Source: a virus. Taken from it: 64,000 nt of DNA. Below, in pieces: positions 16,439 to 25,806 of the stretch. Where the stretch lies: the IMG/VR virus record IMGVR_UViG_3300030202_002193, positions 20,539-84,538 of that record; one strand, written 5' to 3'. The translations under genes and the position numbers were made by a program. A model generated the notes under the pieces. That model was given only the letters and a program-made list of their open reading frames with translations. It ran no database searches and was not told the DNA's origin. Each line of letters begins with the position of its first letter. Position 1 is the first letter of the stretch.

Positions 16439-18952
16439 TTAGGGTTTTTCCGTATTTATTGACAACTTTGCATATTTATCGTTATTGATATTCCAAATCC
16501 CTTTATCGCCTTCTTTGTCTGCTGGCTCTTGTTTATAGCCAGTCCAAGCCAACCACATTTCTTTATCGTCTACTGGGATTACTCTAAAGTGCATTTTAGT
16601 TTCAAATTTATTCCCCTTTATGAAATACTCATGGTAGCCATCTCTTTGTATTCCTAGAGTAATATCTCCTTCGTCTATTACTTTGGAATCAGGGGAGATG
16701 GTAGTAGCGACTTCAGCAGGGAATTTCCCCGCTTTACCGAATAGGTTGAATATATCATCATCCGAATTAATATCAATAGTCCAATACATTGTCTCTTCAG
16801 ATAATTTAATCGCAAATGTTAGGTTATCGTCCTTTCTAGAATATACCTTAAACTGGCCCTCCCTATATTCTGAAGGAGTTTGATATTCTTCTTCACTTAA
16901 CATTATCTTATCAGAATCCGCCATGAATTTTTTCTCCTTATGGCTAAAAGTAATTCCATCTCTAGAATTAAACCATTGAGTTAATTTACCCATATTGCTA
17001 TCCAATATACTATCATATAACCTTCCGACATCCTTAACTAAAAAATTATGTAGTTCTTTCACAGTCATAGGCCCTCTTTCTTTCAATCTTTGAAATACTG
17101 AAACAGTTAATTCACTTTGTTTAGTTTTCATTATGTTTTCTGCATCGGCCTTCCAAGAATTTAAATTCATCATAGCATGTTTAGACATTAGATTATCTTC
17201 TTCGAATTCATACAAAGCAAAGCCGTCCATAGATTTTAGAATTGCTTCCCCATGAACATAATCTGTAATCAGAATTCCTTTTTCTAAAGCCTTGGCCTTG
17301 AACTTCAGACTCTTTTTAGTTTCCTTAGATAGCATCTCTAATGTAACTATCTTATCAGGATATTCTACTTCGGGTATTTCTATAACACTAGAACCATAAA
17401 TGGTATATTTCTCACCATTGGTTTTTACTTCGTCCACCTTAACTCTAAGTATGTCTCCTATATCTACATCCACTTTGGTATTATTTGCCTTACCTACATT
17501 CATATATTTTATTTTATCTAATTCTTTAATGTGCTTTCCTTCTCCTTCTGCCGGACCAGCACCCAATGTGTATGAAAACATATTTGATTTTGTTTTCTTT
17601 TTATCTAAGACGATTAAATCTAAATCGACAAATTTCTTCCACTTAACCCATTTAGGATTTTTCTTAGTGCCTATGTAATATGTAGAAGTAATGTCTTTAA
17701 TAACCACTCCTTCAGCAGTAGGCATCTCCATAATTTCTTTACTATATTCTTCAATGTCTTTTATGCTATCCGCAATTCTAGTATCTTTCTTGGAAGGGAA
17801 TTGCAAATGGTCATCCGAGTGCATGGAATAATTATTGAATAGAATGTTTATTCTTTCGGATAGTTCTTCTGAAGCCATATTTCTCTCATCATGTCTCATG
17901 ATATCAAAAACATGAGCCTTTAATTCAGCATCCTGATATTGGTTCTTGAATACATGGGAAATAGTATCTGCACGATGTAGGGCTTCTTCTCCATCGAACA
18001 AAATTAATTCTGCATCAAGAATACAATCTCCGAAGTGCTTTCTCTTAATTACCTCGACTTGCCTTTCACATTTGTCAGTAATGTCCTTTTCATTGTAAGA
18101 ATATATTTTTACATTGTTATCTATCTTGTGAATCTGTATTCTCATACCATCATATTTTTCTTGAACAACCCATTCTCCGCTAAAGCCTTGTAATTCTTTG
18201 AGGTCATCTATCTCAAATATTCTATACATTGGCTTATTAGGTATTATGAAATCTACTTGGGCCTTTTCTTCTTGAGATTTTTCTGCTTTTTTAATCTCTA
18301 CACCTAATAGGCGATTCCATTCTTCCTCCGTGTTTTTAGATAGGAAGAATAGTTTTAGTAGAGATAGACCATTCTTAAATCTAGATTCTATTTTCTTAGA
18401 ATCCTTTCCATCTCCATAATGCTCTGTAATATATAACGGGATATCTTTAGGGTCTAAGTCTAATCCTTTTAGACCAATAGTAATATCGTCCGGCTCTATA
18501 TCTTTTATTGAATATAATTCATCAGATAAAACTTCATCATCGTTTCGTAGGGCATAATGAATAAACTTAATCATAGTCCCGCTATCTTCCATTAATGCTT
18601 CTAGGACATTTCCTTTGAAGCGTTTTGCAAATGGGTCTTGAACTTCGTCTGATTCGAAGCGTAGCATTTTAATTGCATTGTAGACCTTCTCGGCAGTAGG
18701 AGTTTCAGGATTCATTGCATCTTTAGATTGTAAGATGTCTTCTGCTAGGTATTGTTCTAGTTGCCCGCCCAAGTAATCTAAATTATCGTATTCATCTCTT
18801 AGGTCTTCTATTGTTTTTCTCCATCTAGAGCCATAGGTTTTAGAATCACTCTTAGCAGATAGGTAGGCCACTCTAGTCTTTTCGAAGAGAGAGAGGATTT
18901 TATCAGAAACGGATTCAGTTTCCTTCTCAAATAGAAGGCCGGTCAGTGGCAT
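16439..18952 (-). CDS. Large multidomain ATP-dependent DNA ligase
   Basis: 837 residues. The nucleotidyltransferase core shows motif I EKYDGMR (Lys266 the AMP acceptor), DAELILFDG, EGVVIKD and KWVKWKK. N-terminal ~230 residues are helical. After the ligase OB part come a winged-helix-like segment (SVFQRLKERGPMTVKELHNF) and a C-terminal beta-rich domain (TFAIKLSEETMYWTIDINSD ... HEYFIKGNKF ... DKEMWLAWTGYK) that resembles a divergent LigD-type 3'-phosphoesterase. It is one of two ligases in the window and is unusual in being embedded in the head cluster, next to the protease gene. It may act on packaged or incoming DNA; that role is inference. Confidence 0.8.
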   Translation of the reverse strand: MPLTGLLFEKETESVSDKILSLFEKTRVAYLSAKSDSKTYGSRWRKTIEDLRDEYDNLDYLGGQLEQYLAEDILQSKDAMNPETPTAEKVYNAIKMLRFESDEVQDPFAKRFKGNVLEALMEDSGTMIKFIHYALRNDDEVLSDELYSIKDIEPDDITIGLKGLDLDPKDIPLYITEHYGDGKDSKKIESRFKNGLSLLKLFFLSKNTEEEWNRLLGVEIKKAEKSQEEKAQVDFIIPNKPMYRIFEIDDLKELQGFSGEWVVQEKYDGMRIQIHKIDNNVKIYSYNEKDITDKCERQVEVIKRKHFGDCILDAELILFDGEEALHRADTISHVFKNQYQDAELKAHVFDIMRHDERNMASEELSERINILFNNYSMHSDDHLQFPSKKDTRIADSIKDIEEYSKEIMEMPTAEGVVIKDITSTYYIGTKKNPKWVKWKKFVDLDLIVLDKKKTKSNMFSYTLGAGPAEGEGKHIKELDKIKYMNVGKANNTKVDVDIGDILRVKVDEVKTNGEKYTIYGSSVIEIPEVEYPDKIVTLEMLSKETKKSLKFKAKALEKGILITDYVHGEAILKSMDGFALYEFEEDNLMSKHAMMNLNSWKADAENIMKTKQSELTVSVFQRLKERGPMTVKELHNFLVKDVGRLYDSILDSNMGKLTQWFNSRDGITFSHKEKKFMADSDKIMLSEEEYQTPSEYREGQFKVYSRKDDNLTFAIKLSEETMYWTIDINSDDDIFNLFGKAGKFPAEVATTISPDSKVIDEGDITLGIQRDGYHEYFIKGNKFETKMHFRVIPVDDKEMWLAWTGYKQEPADKEGDKGIWNINNDKYAKLSINTEKP

Positions 18953-18958
18953 AAGGCA

Positions 18959-19375
18959 TCACTTATAGATAGTCTTTATTGTATTAGCGTCATTTTTTAT
19001 TGCGAACACTTTTACAGGTTGAATATCGGGTATGCTTCTTCCTCTTTTTGTAGGTATCTTTTTTAGATTTCTAAAGGACTCAACTTCTCTTTTTCCGTCC
19101 TTAAAATAAATAACATCATATCCTATTATTTCTTTTTCTGCCTTCTTAATCTTATATTCCTCTTCTACACCTGCAAGACCGTAGCCTTCCTTGTCTTGAT
19201 TAGGAACTTTAATAGTGACATTTTCAGCCTTTGGTCTTTTGACCTTAACTTCTTCTTCATCCACTTCCAAAGGCATTCTATCTCTGTTTTCTTCTAGTAG
19301 AGTTTGCTTTGCAATTCTAGCGGCTCTAATTGCTCGCTGAATTTTTGCTTCTTCTTTTGTCATTCTTTCCGGCAT
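18959..19375 (-). CDS. Basic small protein, unknown
   Basis: 138 residues; ATG 19375 is chosen because AAGGTGAGTAAA lies upstream, giving MPERMTKEEAKIQRAIRAAR. Strongly charged and helical at the N-terminus (RIAKQTLLEENRDRMPLEVD), beta-rich later (EIIGYDVIYFKDGKREVESF). Part of a run of small co-translated genes between portal and protease. Function not recognised. Confidence 0.55.
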   Translation of the reverse strand: MPERMTKEEAKIQRAIRAARIAKQTLLEENRDRMPLEVDEEEVKVKRPKAENVTIKVPNQDKEGYGLAGVEEEYKIKKAEKEIIGYDVIYFKDGKREVESFRNLKKIPTKRGRSIPDIQPVKVFAIKNDANTIKTIYK

Positions 19376-19376
19376 T

Positions 19377-19568
19377 TTACTCACCTTCGTATTTACCTTT
19401 TCGTAAAAGTTTATTAATTTCACCTAGCACTTTGAATCTATCATCATAAGATATTCTACCAGCCTCTTCTGCTAATATCAACAAACTATTTAATTGAGAC
19501 AAAACTTCATTAAGTTGCTTCATGTATTCCTTATCGTCTTTCTTAATATCGTAATAATCCCAAGTCAT
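19377..19568 (-). CDS. Small acidic helical protein (MTWDYYD)
   Basis: 63 residues from ATG 19568, with AGGTGAGTGAA upstream. Its N-terminus MTWDYYDIKKDDKEY resembles that of the next two genes (MTWDYYNEKEIKK, MNWDWYEDIIK), a W-D-Y variant of the shared tag. Helical; function unknown. Confidence 0.55.
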   Translation of the reverse strand: MTWDYYDIKKDDKEYMKQLNEVLSQLNSLLILAEEAGRISYDDRFKVLGEINKLLRKGKYEGE

Positions 19569-19573
19569 TTCAC

Positions 19574-19837
19574 TCACCTATTCTCCATAATATCTTCAAC
19601 CGTCACTTCAATGAGAGTTTCTTCGCCCTCATCATCTTGTACTTCAGTAGAATATTTTTCACCAATAGCCTGTTTTAGAATATCTTCAACCATCATATGT
19701 AATTCTCTTTCAGTTATACCGATTTCTTCCGGAAGTACATCTTCTCCGTTCCTTTCCAAAAGAACGCTAACTCTCATAGACATACTAAATATATCACTCT
19801 TTTTTATTTCTTTTTCATTGTAATAGTCCCAAGTCAT
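19574..19837 (-). CDS. Small acidic helical protein (MTWDYYN)
   Basis: 87 residues, ATG 19837 preceded by GGAGGGTTCTAG. N-terminus MTWDYYNEKEIKKS parallels its neighbour, which suggests duplication. Otherwise a helical acidic protein (PEEIGITERELHMMVEDILK). Overlaps the next upstream gene by four bases. Confidence 0.55.
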   Translation of the reverse strand: MTWDYYNEKEIKKSDIFSMSMRVSVLLERNGEDVLPEEIGITERELHMMVEDILKQAIGEKYSTEVQDDEGEETLIEVTVEDIMENR

Positions 19838-20073
19838 CTAGAACCCTCCGCCTTCTTAATTATCTTAGCCATATCATCAAAAGACATTCCGCTTACATCG
19901 TCCATAGAGAATGAAGATGCCATCTTATTATTCATAGATGGAGTAGGACTGTTAGTTACTACAAGTCCTGACTTCATTAGAACATTGTCATTATCGTATG
20001 CTACTTTTTCTAATTGTTGTACTCGATTCACTAATTCTTTTAGCAAGAGTAATACTTCGTTTTCTTCTGTCAT
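19834..20073 (-). CDS. Small helical protein with Met/Asp-rich C-terminus
   Basis: 79 residues (MTEENEVLLLLKELVNRVQQ), with a leucine-rich N-terminal helix of coiled-coil character and a Ser/Met/Asp-rich C-terminal half. Overlaps both neighbours by four bases (ATGA), so it belongs to one translationally coupled operon. Function unknown. Confidence 0.5.
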   Translation of the reverse strand: MTEENEVLLLLKELVNRVQQLEKVAYDNDNVLMKSGLVVTNSPTPSMNNKMASSFSMDDVSGMSFDDMAKIIKKAEGSR

Positions 20074-20408
20074 CTCAAGTCGCCTCCTTTCTTTGGATAT
20101 ACTAATTTTCGAATCTGCCTGTAGAGGGTTTCGTACTCTTTACGGAGTTTGCTGGCCGTGGCTATTATATCTAGGTTGCTCTCATCCATAGTTTTCATCT
20201 TCTTAGATAATGTTTCATCAGACTTTATTAAATCTAATTCTTTCATCATATCCAATAGTTCGCCTAATTTTGTGAAATCTTGCCCGAAGTATTCCGTAGG
20301 CTCTGCCGCCTGTAGGGTTTTCTTAAACGCTTTCTTTTCCTCTTTGTCTAAAGAAGATAATATATCTCCTTCTGCCTTAATTATATCTTCATACCAGTCC
20401 CAATTCAT
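20070..20408 (-). CDS. Helical protein with W-D-W-Y tag variant
   Basis: 112 residues from ATG 20408 (AAGGTGAATAAC upstream). N-terminus MNWDWYEDIIKAEGD, a variant of the shared tag, followed by Lys/Leu-rich helices to a basic C-terminus. Encoded between the coiled-coil protein and the small-gene run. Function unknown. Confidence 0.55.
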   Translation of the reverse strand: MNWDWYEDIIKAEGDILSSLDKEEKKAFKKTLQAAEPTEYFGQDFTKLGELLDMMKELDLIKSDETLSKKMKTMDESNLDIIATASKLRKEYETLYRQIRKLVYPKKGGDLR

Positions 20409-20409
20409 G

Positions 20410-22164
20410 TTATTCACCTTTCATTAACTCCTTTCCTTTGTTAGTTAATCGTATAACTTCTCTTTTTAATTTAAGAACTTCTTTTACCTCTTCTTGTATA
20501 TCCATCAAATCCTTCTCTGTTAAAGATTTTTTATTTAATTCCATAACTACCTCTAGATTTAGGTCCGAATCTTCTTCTAAATATAGCGGAGAGTCTAACA
20601 AGCCAATAAAATAATTAGCAGTATTTTCTAAGAGTTTTTCATTTTTTCTTAAATATTCTTTCATCTGAACCATTTCTAGACCAATTTTTCTTCCTATTGA
20701 TATTAACATCCTTTCATATTTAGTTAGCGCAGTTATATATTCTCCATAAAACGGTACGGGTTTTCCATCAACCATTATATTTCCTTTCACATCGTTAGGG
20801 TTGAATGTCTTAACTAATTCCTTCATTGTCTTTTTAATAGGTCTAGGCAAAGTTATCTCATGCTTCAATCTAATTATTTTTTGATTTAATTCTTTTATGT
20901 TATTTATTTGGCCGCTATGTTCGTCCATCAGACCGCTTTCTATTTTACTTCTAATGCTAGTAGAATCCGCTTTTTCTAGAATGGCTAATTTTTCTTTTAA
21001 CTTGTCTCCTTGTATAGTTATAATCTGTAGTACTCTATTAGCCTCTTTAATGTCGGGTTCTAATTCTTTTTTACCTTCTACATATTCTGTTGCGGATAGT
21101 TGGCCAAGAGAATCTTCCTTTTCTTTTAATGATTTTAACTTAGTTTTGGTAGAATTAAACCTCTCCTTCATCTCTTCCAGTTGTGATTTTATTTCTGAAA
21201 TTTCCCCTTCAATTTTATTTTGGTAATTTACCATTTCTGCTTCTATATCAATAGCCGCATGTTTTTCCAACTGCTTATTCAGTTCTTTTTTCCTTTCAGT
21301 TAGTAGGCGTATTTCCCCTTCAACACCACTAAAAGCACTATCTAAACTATCTTTAGAAATAATAGGCCCTTCTACTTTAATATGTGCCATTGGATTTTCC
21401 TCTTTTTTAGGCATAGTAATTTTTCTAAGAAGTTGAGACTTTATATTTTTAATATATGCGGCAATGTCTCCGGATTGCTTGATGTGGAAGGTAGGGTATT
21501 CTCCAAAGGACTCTACAAACAGTTCTATTAGAACATCGTATAAAGTGGTCATAATTGGATAAGGTTTCTCTTCTAAACCAATTAGGGACTCACCAAAAAT
21601 TTCATCCATGTACTTTGTTATATTTTCAATGTCTGATTCATCTATAGTTATTATGATAATCTTAGTGCGTTCTTCAGATTCTTCATATTTTATATCCGGA
21701 GGTGGAGAGAAATATTCCTGTATTCCATGTAATACTTTTGCGCTTTGTATATTTTCCATGCTTTCTTCTATAGTAAAGATAGAAGAATGTAGAGTAGATT
21801 TAACTTCTTCTTCAAACAATGCAGTTTTAAGCCTAGACTGAACATCTTTAGGATTTATCTTTGTGTCTTCTGCGTCTTTTATATCGTCAAGGATGTAGTC
21901 TACTTCTTTCAATTTTCTAAAAGAATACAGTATTCTTTCTAATTTCAGTTTTGGAGTACCGGCCCCTCTAATCGAAGAACCTAATTTATTTAATCTAGTA
22001 GCCCTAGCCTCAAAAGTTTTATCTTTTTTCATAGACTCTAAAACTTTTAGTGCAGAAACATAAGTTCGATAGTTTGAGTTTTGGGACTTAATATATTCTT
22101 CTCTTCTTTTTTCTGACTGGGTTTGGCCTGTTACAGAATACTTATCTTGTTTCAAAACGGCCAC
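20410..22164 (-). CDS. Large coiled-coil structural protein
   Basis: 584 residues from a GTG start at 22164, supported by GAAGGTGATACC. The middle (residues ~260-400) is heptad-rich coiled coil (EGEIRLLTERKKELNKQLEK). It follows the portal and a small Lys-rich gene and precedes the small-gene run. Its size and coiled-coil character fit an internal or minor head protein; no family recognised. Confidence 0.6.
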   Translation of the reverse strand: MAVLKQDKYSVTGQTQSEKRREEYIKSQNSNYRTYVSALKVLESMKKDKTFEARATRLNKLGSSIRGAGTPKLKLERILYSFRKLKEVDYILDDIKDAEDTKINPKDVQSRLKTALFEEEVKSTLHSSIFTIEESMENIQSAKVLHGIQEYFSPPPDIKYEESEERTKIIIITIDESDIENITKYMDEIFGESLIGLEEKPYPIMTTLYDVLIELFVESFGEYPTFHIKQSGDIAAYIKNIKSQLLRKITMPKKEENPMAHIKVEGPIISKDSLDSAFSGVEGEIRLLTERKKELNKQLEKHAAIDIEAEMVNYQNKIEGEISEIKSQLEEMKERFNSTKTKLKSLKEKEDSLGQLSATEYVEGKKELEPDIKEANRVLQIITIQGDKLKEKLAILEKADSTSIRSKIESGLMDEHSGQINNIKELNQKIIRLKHEITLPRPIKKTMKELVKTFNPNDVKGNIMVDGKPVPFYGEYITALTKYERMLISIGRKIGLEMVQMKEYLRKNEKLLENTANYFIGLLDSPLYLEEDSDLNLEVVMELNKKSLTEKDLMDIQEEVKEVLKLKREVIRLTNKGKELMKGE

Positions 22165-22174
22165 GGTATCACCT

Positions 22175-22402
22175 TCAGAACGGAATGTTTTCTTTTCGGT
22201 TGCGTCTTTTCTTAGGAAGAAGAACTACATCGGGAACATCGGTTCCTGTCCTTTTTGCCTTATGTGTAGTTCTAGCATCAACACCCGCAATATCAAAGTC
22301 CCGATTCTTTTTCACGGTTCTAGTATCTGCGGCATTTTGGGTCTTAATCTTAGATAGTTCCTTTCTTAGTCGTATTTCTTTTTGTTTCGAATCTTCTGTC
22401 AT
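22175..22402 (-). CDS. Small basic protein next to portal
   Basis: 75 residues from ATG 22402 (GAGTTGGTTGAT upstream). Highly basic: MTEDSKQKEIRLRKELSKIK at the start and KKRRNRKENIPF at the end. It overlaps no gene and lies just after the portal stop. Basic portal-adjacent proteins may contact DNA; function unknown. Confidence 0.55.
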   Translation of the reverse strand: MTEDSKQKEIRLRKELSKIKTQNAADTRTVKKNRDFDIAGVDARTTHKAKRTGTDVPDVVLLPKKRRNRKENIPF

Positions 22403-22403
22403 A

Positions 22404-24044
22404 TCAACCAACTCTTCTTTCTGTTCTTGAATCTACATTCTGATTTCCGGCTTCTCTAGGAAGTCCAGTAAACCTCTTATCCGGCCCTGTCTCCATACTC
22501 GGTTTATTTCTAGTTGCCGGTGGTTGCGATTTTCCGCCTTGTGCCATTTGTTGTTCCATCATCTGCCCCATTTGGGAAGCATCGAAATTAGTTCCAGCGT
22601 AGGGGTCCAATTCTATTTCCCCTCCTTCTTCACCTTCTCCGCCACCCATTTCGTTTTCTTTAGGTTCAGGTTTGGAGAAAGTGAAATTTCCATCTTCATC
22701 CATTTCAACTTCAAATCCTAGATTTTTAGTAGAGGCCGCAATATTAACTTCTATCTCCCTTTGCCGAAGTTTTGCTATTTCATCCTCTTCTTCGCTAGGC
22801 GGTAGTCTCAAATCCCAATCAGTAATTCCAAATTGAGTAGTTAAGAACGGGAATACATATTCATTGTAAACATTCTGTGCCATTTGTACTGCTCGATTAG
22901 TTACAAGAATCTGCATACCTTCATTATTTAATCCTCCACTAGCAGTAGAATCTGCCATGAATATTTTACTAACTCCGTAGAATGCAGAAATCCTATCTCT
23001 CAAATCATCTTTAACTGCAACATATTCCATTTCTTTTAGACTATCCATAAACTTAATCCATTCAATAGAACCCTTGCCGCCTTCTGCTTCTATTCCCATT
23101 ACTGGAATATAGTGAGGGTCTTGTTCCATTCTTTCTTTAACCCCACGCCAAAAACTCATCATGGATTCCATGTTTCTAGTTTGAACTGCAAGCATTCCTC
23201 TTGGCATCCTACTTTTAGTATAAGAGGCATTTACATAATTTTCCATAGCAAGTAAAGTCATAATATGGTTGTATAAAGTAAGAACTGGAGAAAGACCGTA
23301 TAGCCTACTAGGACTATATTTACTAAAGTGTAATACTTCTCCCTTAATGAAATACTGGTCATCTCCTTTTGCTCTATTAACATAATGAACAGGGTACAAT
23401 GAATCTCCACAAACTTCGCAACTATCATGTGCTTCAGAAGCAATAAATTCTCTATGATGAATACAAGTAAATCCTTTAGTTCCTCTTACACCATCTTCAT
23501 CTGCATAAATGTGCATAGTAACAGGGTCTCCTCTAAAGATTTCTTTTATCCTGTGCATTCTTATCTTCCCATTGCCATCAATATAATATTCCTTGACAAA
23601 TACAATATAGGCATCATCCATGATATTCAAATCATCTTCTAACTCTTTAAGTACATCAATGAATAACTGTTCTGACGAATTGACATATCCTTCCAGAAAC
23701 TTCTCCGCATATTCTAATTGCTTTACATCGGGTAATTGTAGATTAGTACTTTCACATCTAGAACATTCTTGGACGGGCCGTTGGTGTTCTTTACCGCAAT
23801 CCTGACATCTTGCTTCATAGGACTTCTCCCAAGTATATCCTCTACGGAATACTTCTTGCTTTAATTGAGTTAAACAAGTTCTAGTAATTACAGAGTTTTG
23901 CACTATATTATAGATGAGTGGTCCGTTTAGCATTTGGGCTGGAGTTTTTTCCTGTATGCCAATATTGTAGATTTCCCTATCAGTAGGAGTAGGAGTGGTC
24001 TTCCTAAATAAATTAGTCAAAGAGAATCTTCGCTTTTCTGCCAT
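22404..24044 (-). CDS. Portal protein with zinc-binding insertions
   Basis: 546 residues, ATG 24044. Contains a portal-type body (VLHFSKYSPSRLYGLSPVLT ... HIMTLLAMENYVNASYTKSR ... GVSKIFMADSTASGGLNNEG), matching the clip/stem region of HK97-like portals that bind terminase and connector. Two cysteine clusters are inserted before it: CQDCGKEH ... CSRC near residue 80, and CIHHRE ... CEVCG near residue 200, each a C-x2-C zinc-ribbon half. The C-terminus is acidic and Met/Gln-rich. Located right after the terminase region. Confidence 0.8.
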   Translation of the reverse strand: MAEKRRFSLTNLFRKTTPTPTDREIYNIGIQEKTPAQMLNGPLIYNIVQNSVITRTCLTQLKQEVFRRGYTWEKSYEARCQDCGKEHQRPVQECSRCESTNLQLPDVKQLEYAEKFLEGYVNSSEQLFIDVLKELEDDLNIMDDAYIVFVKEYYIDGNGKIRMHRIKEIFRGDPVTMHIYADEDGVRGTKGFTCIHHREFIASEAHDSCEVCGDSLYPVHYVNRAKGDDQYFIKGEVLHFSKYSPSRLYGLSPVLTLYNHIMTLLAMENYVNASYTKSRMPRGMLAVQTRNMESMMSFWRGVKERMEQDPHYIPVMGIEAEGGKGSIEWIKFMDSLKEMEYVAVKDDLRDRISAFYGVSKIFMADSTASGGLNNEGMQILVTNRAVQMAQNVYNEYVFPFLTTQFGITDWDLRLPPSEEEDEIAKLRQREIEVNIAASTKNLGFEVEMDEDGNFTFSKPEPKENEMGGGEGEEGGEIELDPYAGTNFDASQMGQMMEQQMAQGGKSQPPATRNKPSMETGPDKRFTGLPREAGNQNVDSRTERRVG

Positions 24045-24070
24045 GTCTACACCCTATCCTTACGACCCGC

Positions 24071-24199
24071 CTATCTTTTATCAATGCTTCCTTGAGGATT
24101 ATCCTTTGTAGGCTTCCCTGCTTTGACCCAACAACTGTCACAATATCCATATGGATTCTTTTGCTTAATAGTGTAGCAAATTCCACAATAAGTACTCAT
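24071..24199 (-). CDS. Small zinc-ribbon protein
   Basis: 42 residues from ATG 24199, overlapping the stop of the gene before it by four bases: MSTYCGICYTIKQKNPYGYC then DSCWVKAGKPTKDN. Four cysteines in C-x2-C and C-x2-C pairs make a compact zinc ribbon. Lies between the LAGLIDADG protein and the portal. Function unknown. Confidence 0.6.
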   Translation of the reverse strand: MSTYCGICYTIKQKNPYGYCDSCWVKAGKPTKDNPQGSIDKR

Positions 24200-25797
24200 A
24201 TTATATTGCCCTCCATATCTATTTTTGTTCCATCGGCTCTAACTTCATGATAACTATACGCATTAACTAACCATCCGGTAGTATCACTAATCCAATTAAC
24301 TAAAGCGTCCTGTATGGTGTCGGTATCATCTTCTTCTTCAATTCCTAATTCTTCGGCAGTTACGGCCATTTGCTGAAATAAGTCTAATTCTTCATCAGCG
24401 TCGTAATCAACTTCAGTAATTACAAAAGTTCTTTCTTGTTGCTTAACTATCATTCCACCAATATTTTCTAATTCATCCATTATACTCATCTTACAATTAT
24501 CATGCAACTTTGCTACTGTTTCTATGTCTATACCATCTTTGGTGAAATCAAAACCAACATGGTCTTTATGATTTTCATATTTCATTAGTTTGAAGATTTC
24601 ATCACATCTACCCTTATACCAATCAGCCTTCTTGTGTGATTTTTTCATGCGAATTAATTCTAAAAGTAGTTCTGCGTTTTTACCCTTCATTCTAAAATGA
24701 GGTAGGCACTTATTCAGTAATTCCCCAACATCTGCTTGAGAATAAAAGTTTAGGCGATTAACAGGCCTAGTATTTTGTGGGGATTTTTGGTCTAAGTGTA
24801 AGCGACCGATTCCTAATGCTTTATGAATCTCAATCATAAATGCCTTCCCCCTATCTCCCGTCGCTACTAATCCAACTCTAGGATTCATGTTTCTATCGAC
24901 TGTAATGTAGCCATCTGAATCAATGAATGCGGCAGTATAAGCATATATGTTCTTCTTAATTTCATTATCTAATTTATAATATGAACCATCAATATCGGTT
25001 ATGTCTAACTTCTTAATTAGTTGAGGAATTATTTTCATCGTATTTCTTTTGTAAAGTCTAGTCGGCATACTATCTAGGATTTCTCTTGCACTAATTCCTT
25101 GGTGGCTACAAACTGCCTTTAGAATAAAATCATTAGTTTCTTCTTTTATTGTTTTACGGATTTTAGATAAGTCACTAACTTGTTTTCTGAATTCTCTTTT
25201 AGCATTATTCATAGTTTTTTGCAAAGAAGAATATTTTTTTCCATATACCATGTCTTTCTGTTCTAGTTGTGCCTCCCAAAACTTACAAATGGAATCTATC
25301 ATTTTCCTTCTATTTTCTACATCCTTAATTCCGTGGATTTTTAACAGGTCGCCTTCAGTATAGCGCATTTGTTGTAGGGCGGGTTTGTATGGTTTGAGCC
25401 AATAAATGCTATTTACGCATTTGTCTAAGTGGTCGGAATATCCATCAATTAAGGTATCAATGGCCTTAGACATCTTATTCCTATGTTCTCCCTTTAGTTT
25501 TCTTCGTTCCTTTCTCATTGTCTTGATAATATCCGGAACATAAGTATCTTGAACTAAATATTTATCAGGAAAAATATCTAAGTGTTTTCTTGCTTGAGAA
25601 GCATTGATTCTAAACTCTTGACTTATTTTGGTAATGGCTTCAGATTCATCTACTATGTTCAACCCTTGAATAAAACTAGTTAGTTTAATATCTAAGGATT
25701 GCTCAATTTCAGATTTAGCATTTTCAGCCTCTTCTTCTAAATCAGCCACCTGCTCTAGTCTTTGAGCCGCTTCTCTTTTTTCATCCGGAGTTGCCAT
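24196..25797 (-). CDS. LAGLIDADG-domain protein between terminase and portal
   Basis: 533 residues, ATG 25797 with GGTGATATT upstream. N-terminal ~280 residues are charged and helical; around residues 285-300 the sequence YTAAFIDSDGYITVDRN is a LAGLIDADG signature with the acidic DSDG pair, followed by a DNA-binding-like half (PRVGLVATGDRGKAFMIEIH). A single such motif suggests homodimer or a half-domain. The C-terminus is acidic (VDYDADEELDLFQQMAVTAE). Homing endonuclease or a domesticated DNA-binding packaging/portal-region protein are both possible. Its position between terL and portal, and its virion-gene size, argue for domestication; this is inference. Confidence 0.6.
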   Translation of the reverse strand: MATPDEKREAAQRLEQVADLEEEAENAKSEIEQSLDIKLTSFIQGLNIVDESEAITKISQEFRINASQARKHLDIFPDKYLVQDTYVPDIIKTMRKERRKLKGEHRNKMSKAIDTLIDGYSDHLDKCVNSIYWLKPYKPALQQMRYTEGDLLKIHGIKDVENRRKMIDSICKFWEAQLEQKDMVYGKKYSSLQKTMNNAKREFRKQVSDLSKIRKTIKEETNDFILKAVCSHQGISAREILDSMPTRLYKRNTMKIIPQLIKKLDITDIDGSYYKLDNEIKKNIYAYTAAFIDSDGYITVDRNMNPRVGLVATGDRGKAFMIEIHKALGIGRLHLDQKSPQNTRPVNRLNFYSQADVGELLNKCLPHFRMKGKNAELLLELIRMKKSHKKADWYKGRCDEIFKLMKYENHKDHVGFDFTKDGIDIETVAKLHDNCKMSIMDELENIGGMIVKQQERTFVITEVDYDADEELDLFQQMAVTAEELGIEEEDDTDTIQDALVNWISDTTGWLVNAYSYHEVRADGTKIDMEGNII

Positions 25798-25806
25798 AAT
25801 ATCACC

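Noticed and set aside
24196-25797. Recent mobile intron or intein in terL/portal
   Set aside because: terL and portal frames are both continuous; the LAGLIDADG segment is inside its own gene, with no splicing-type boundary residues.
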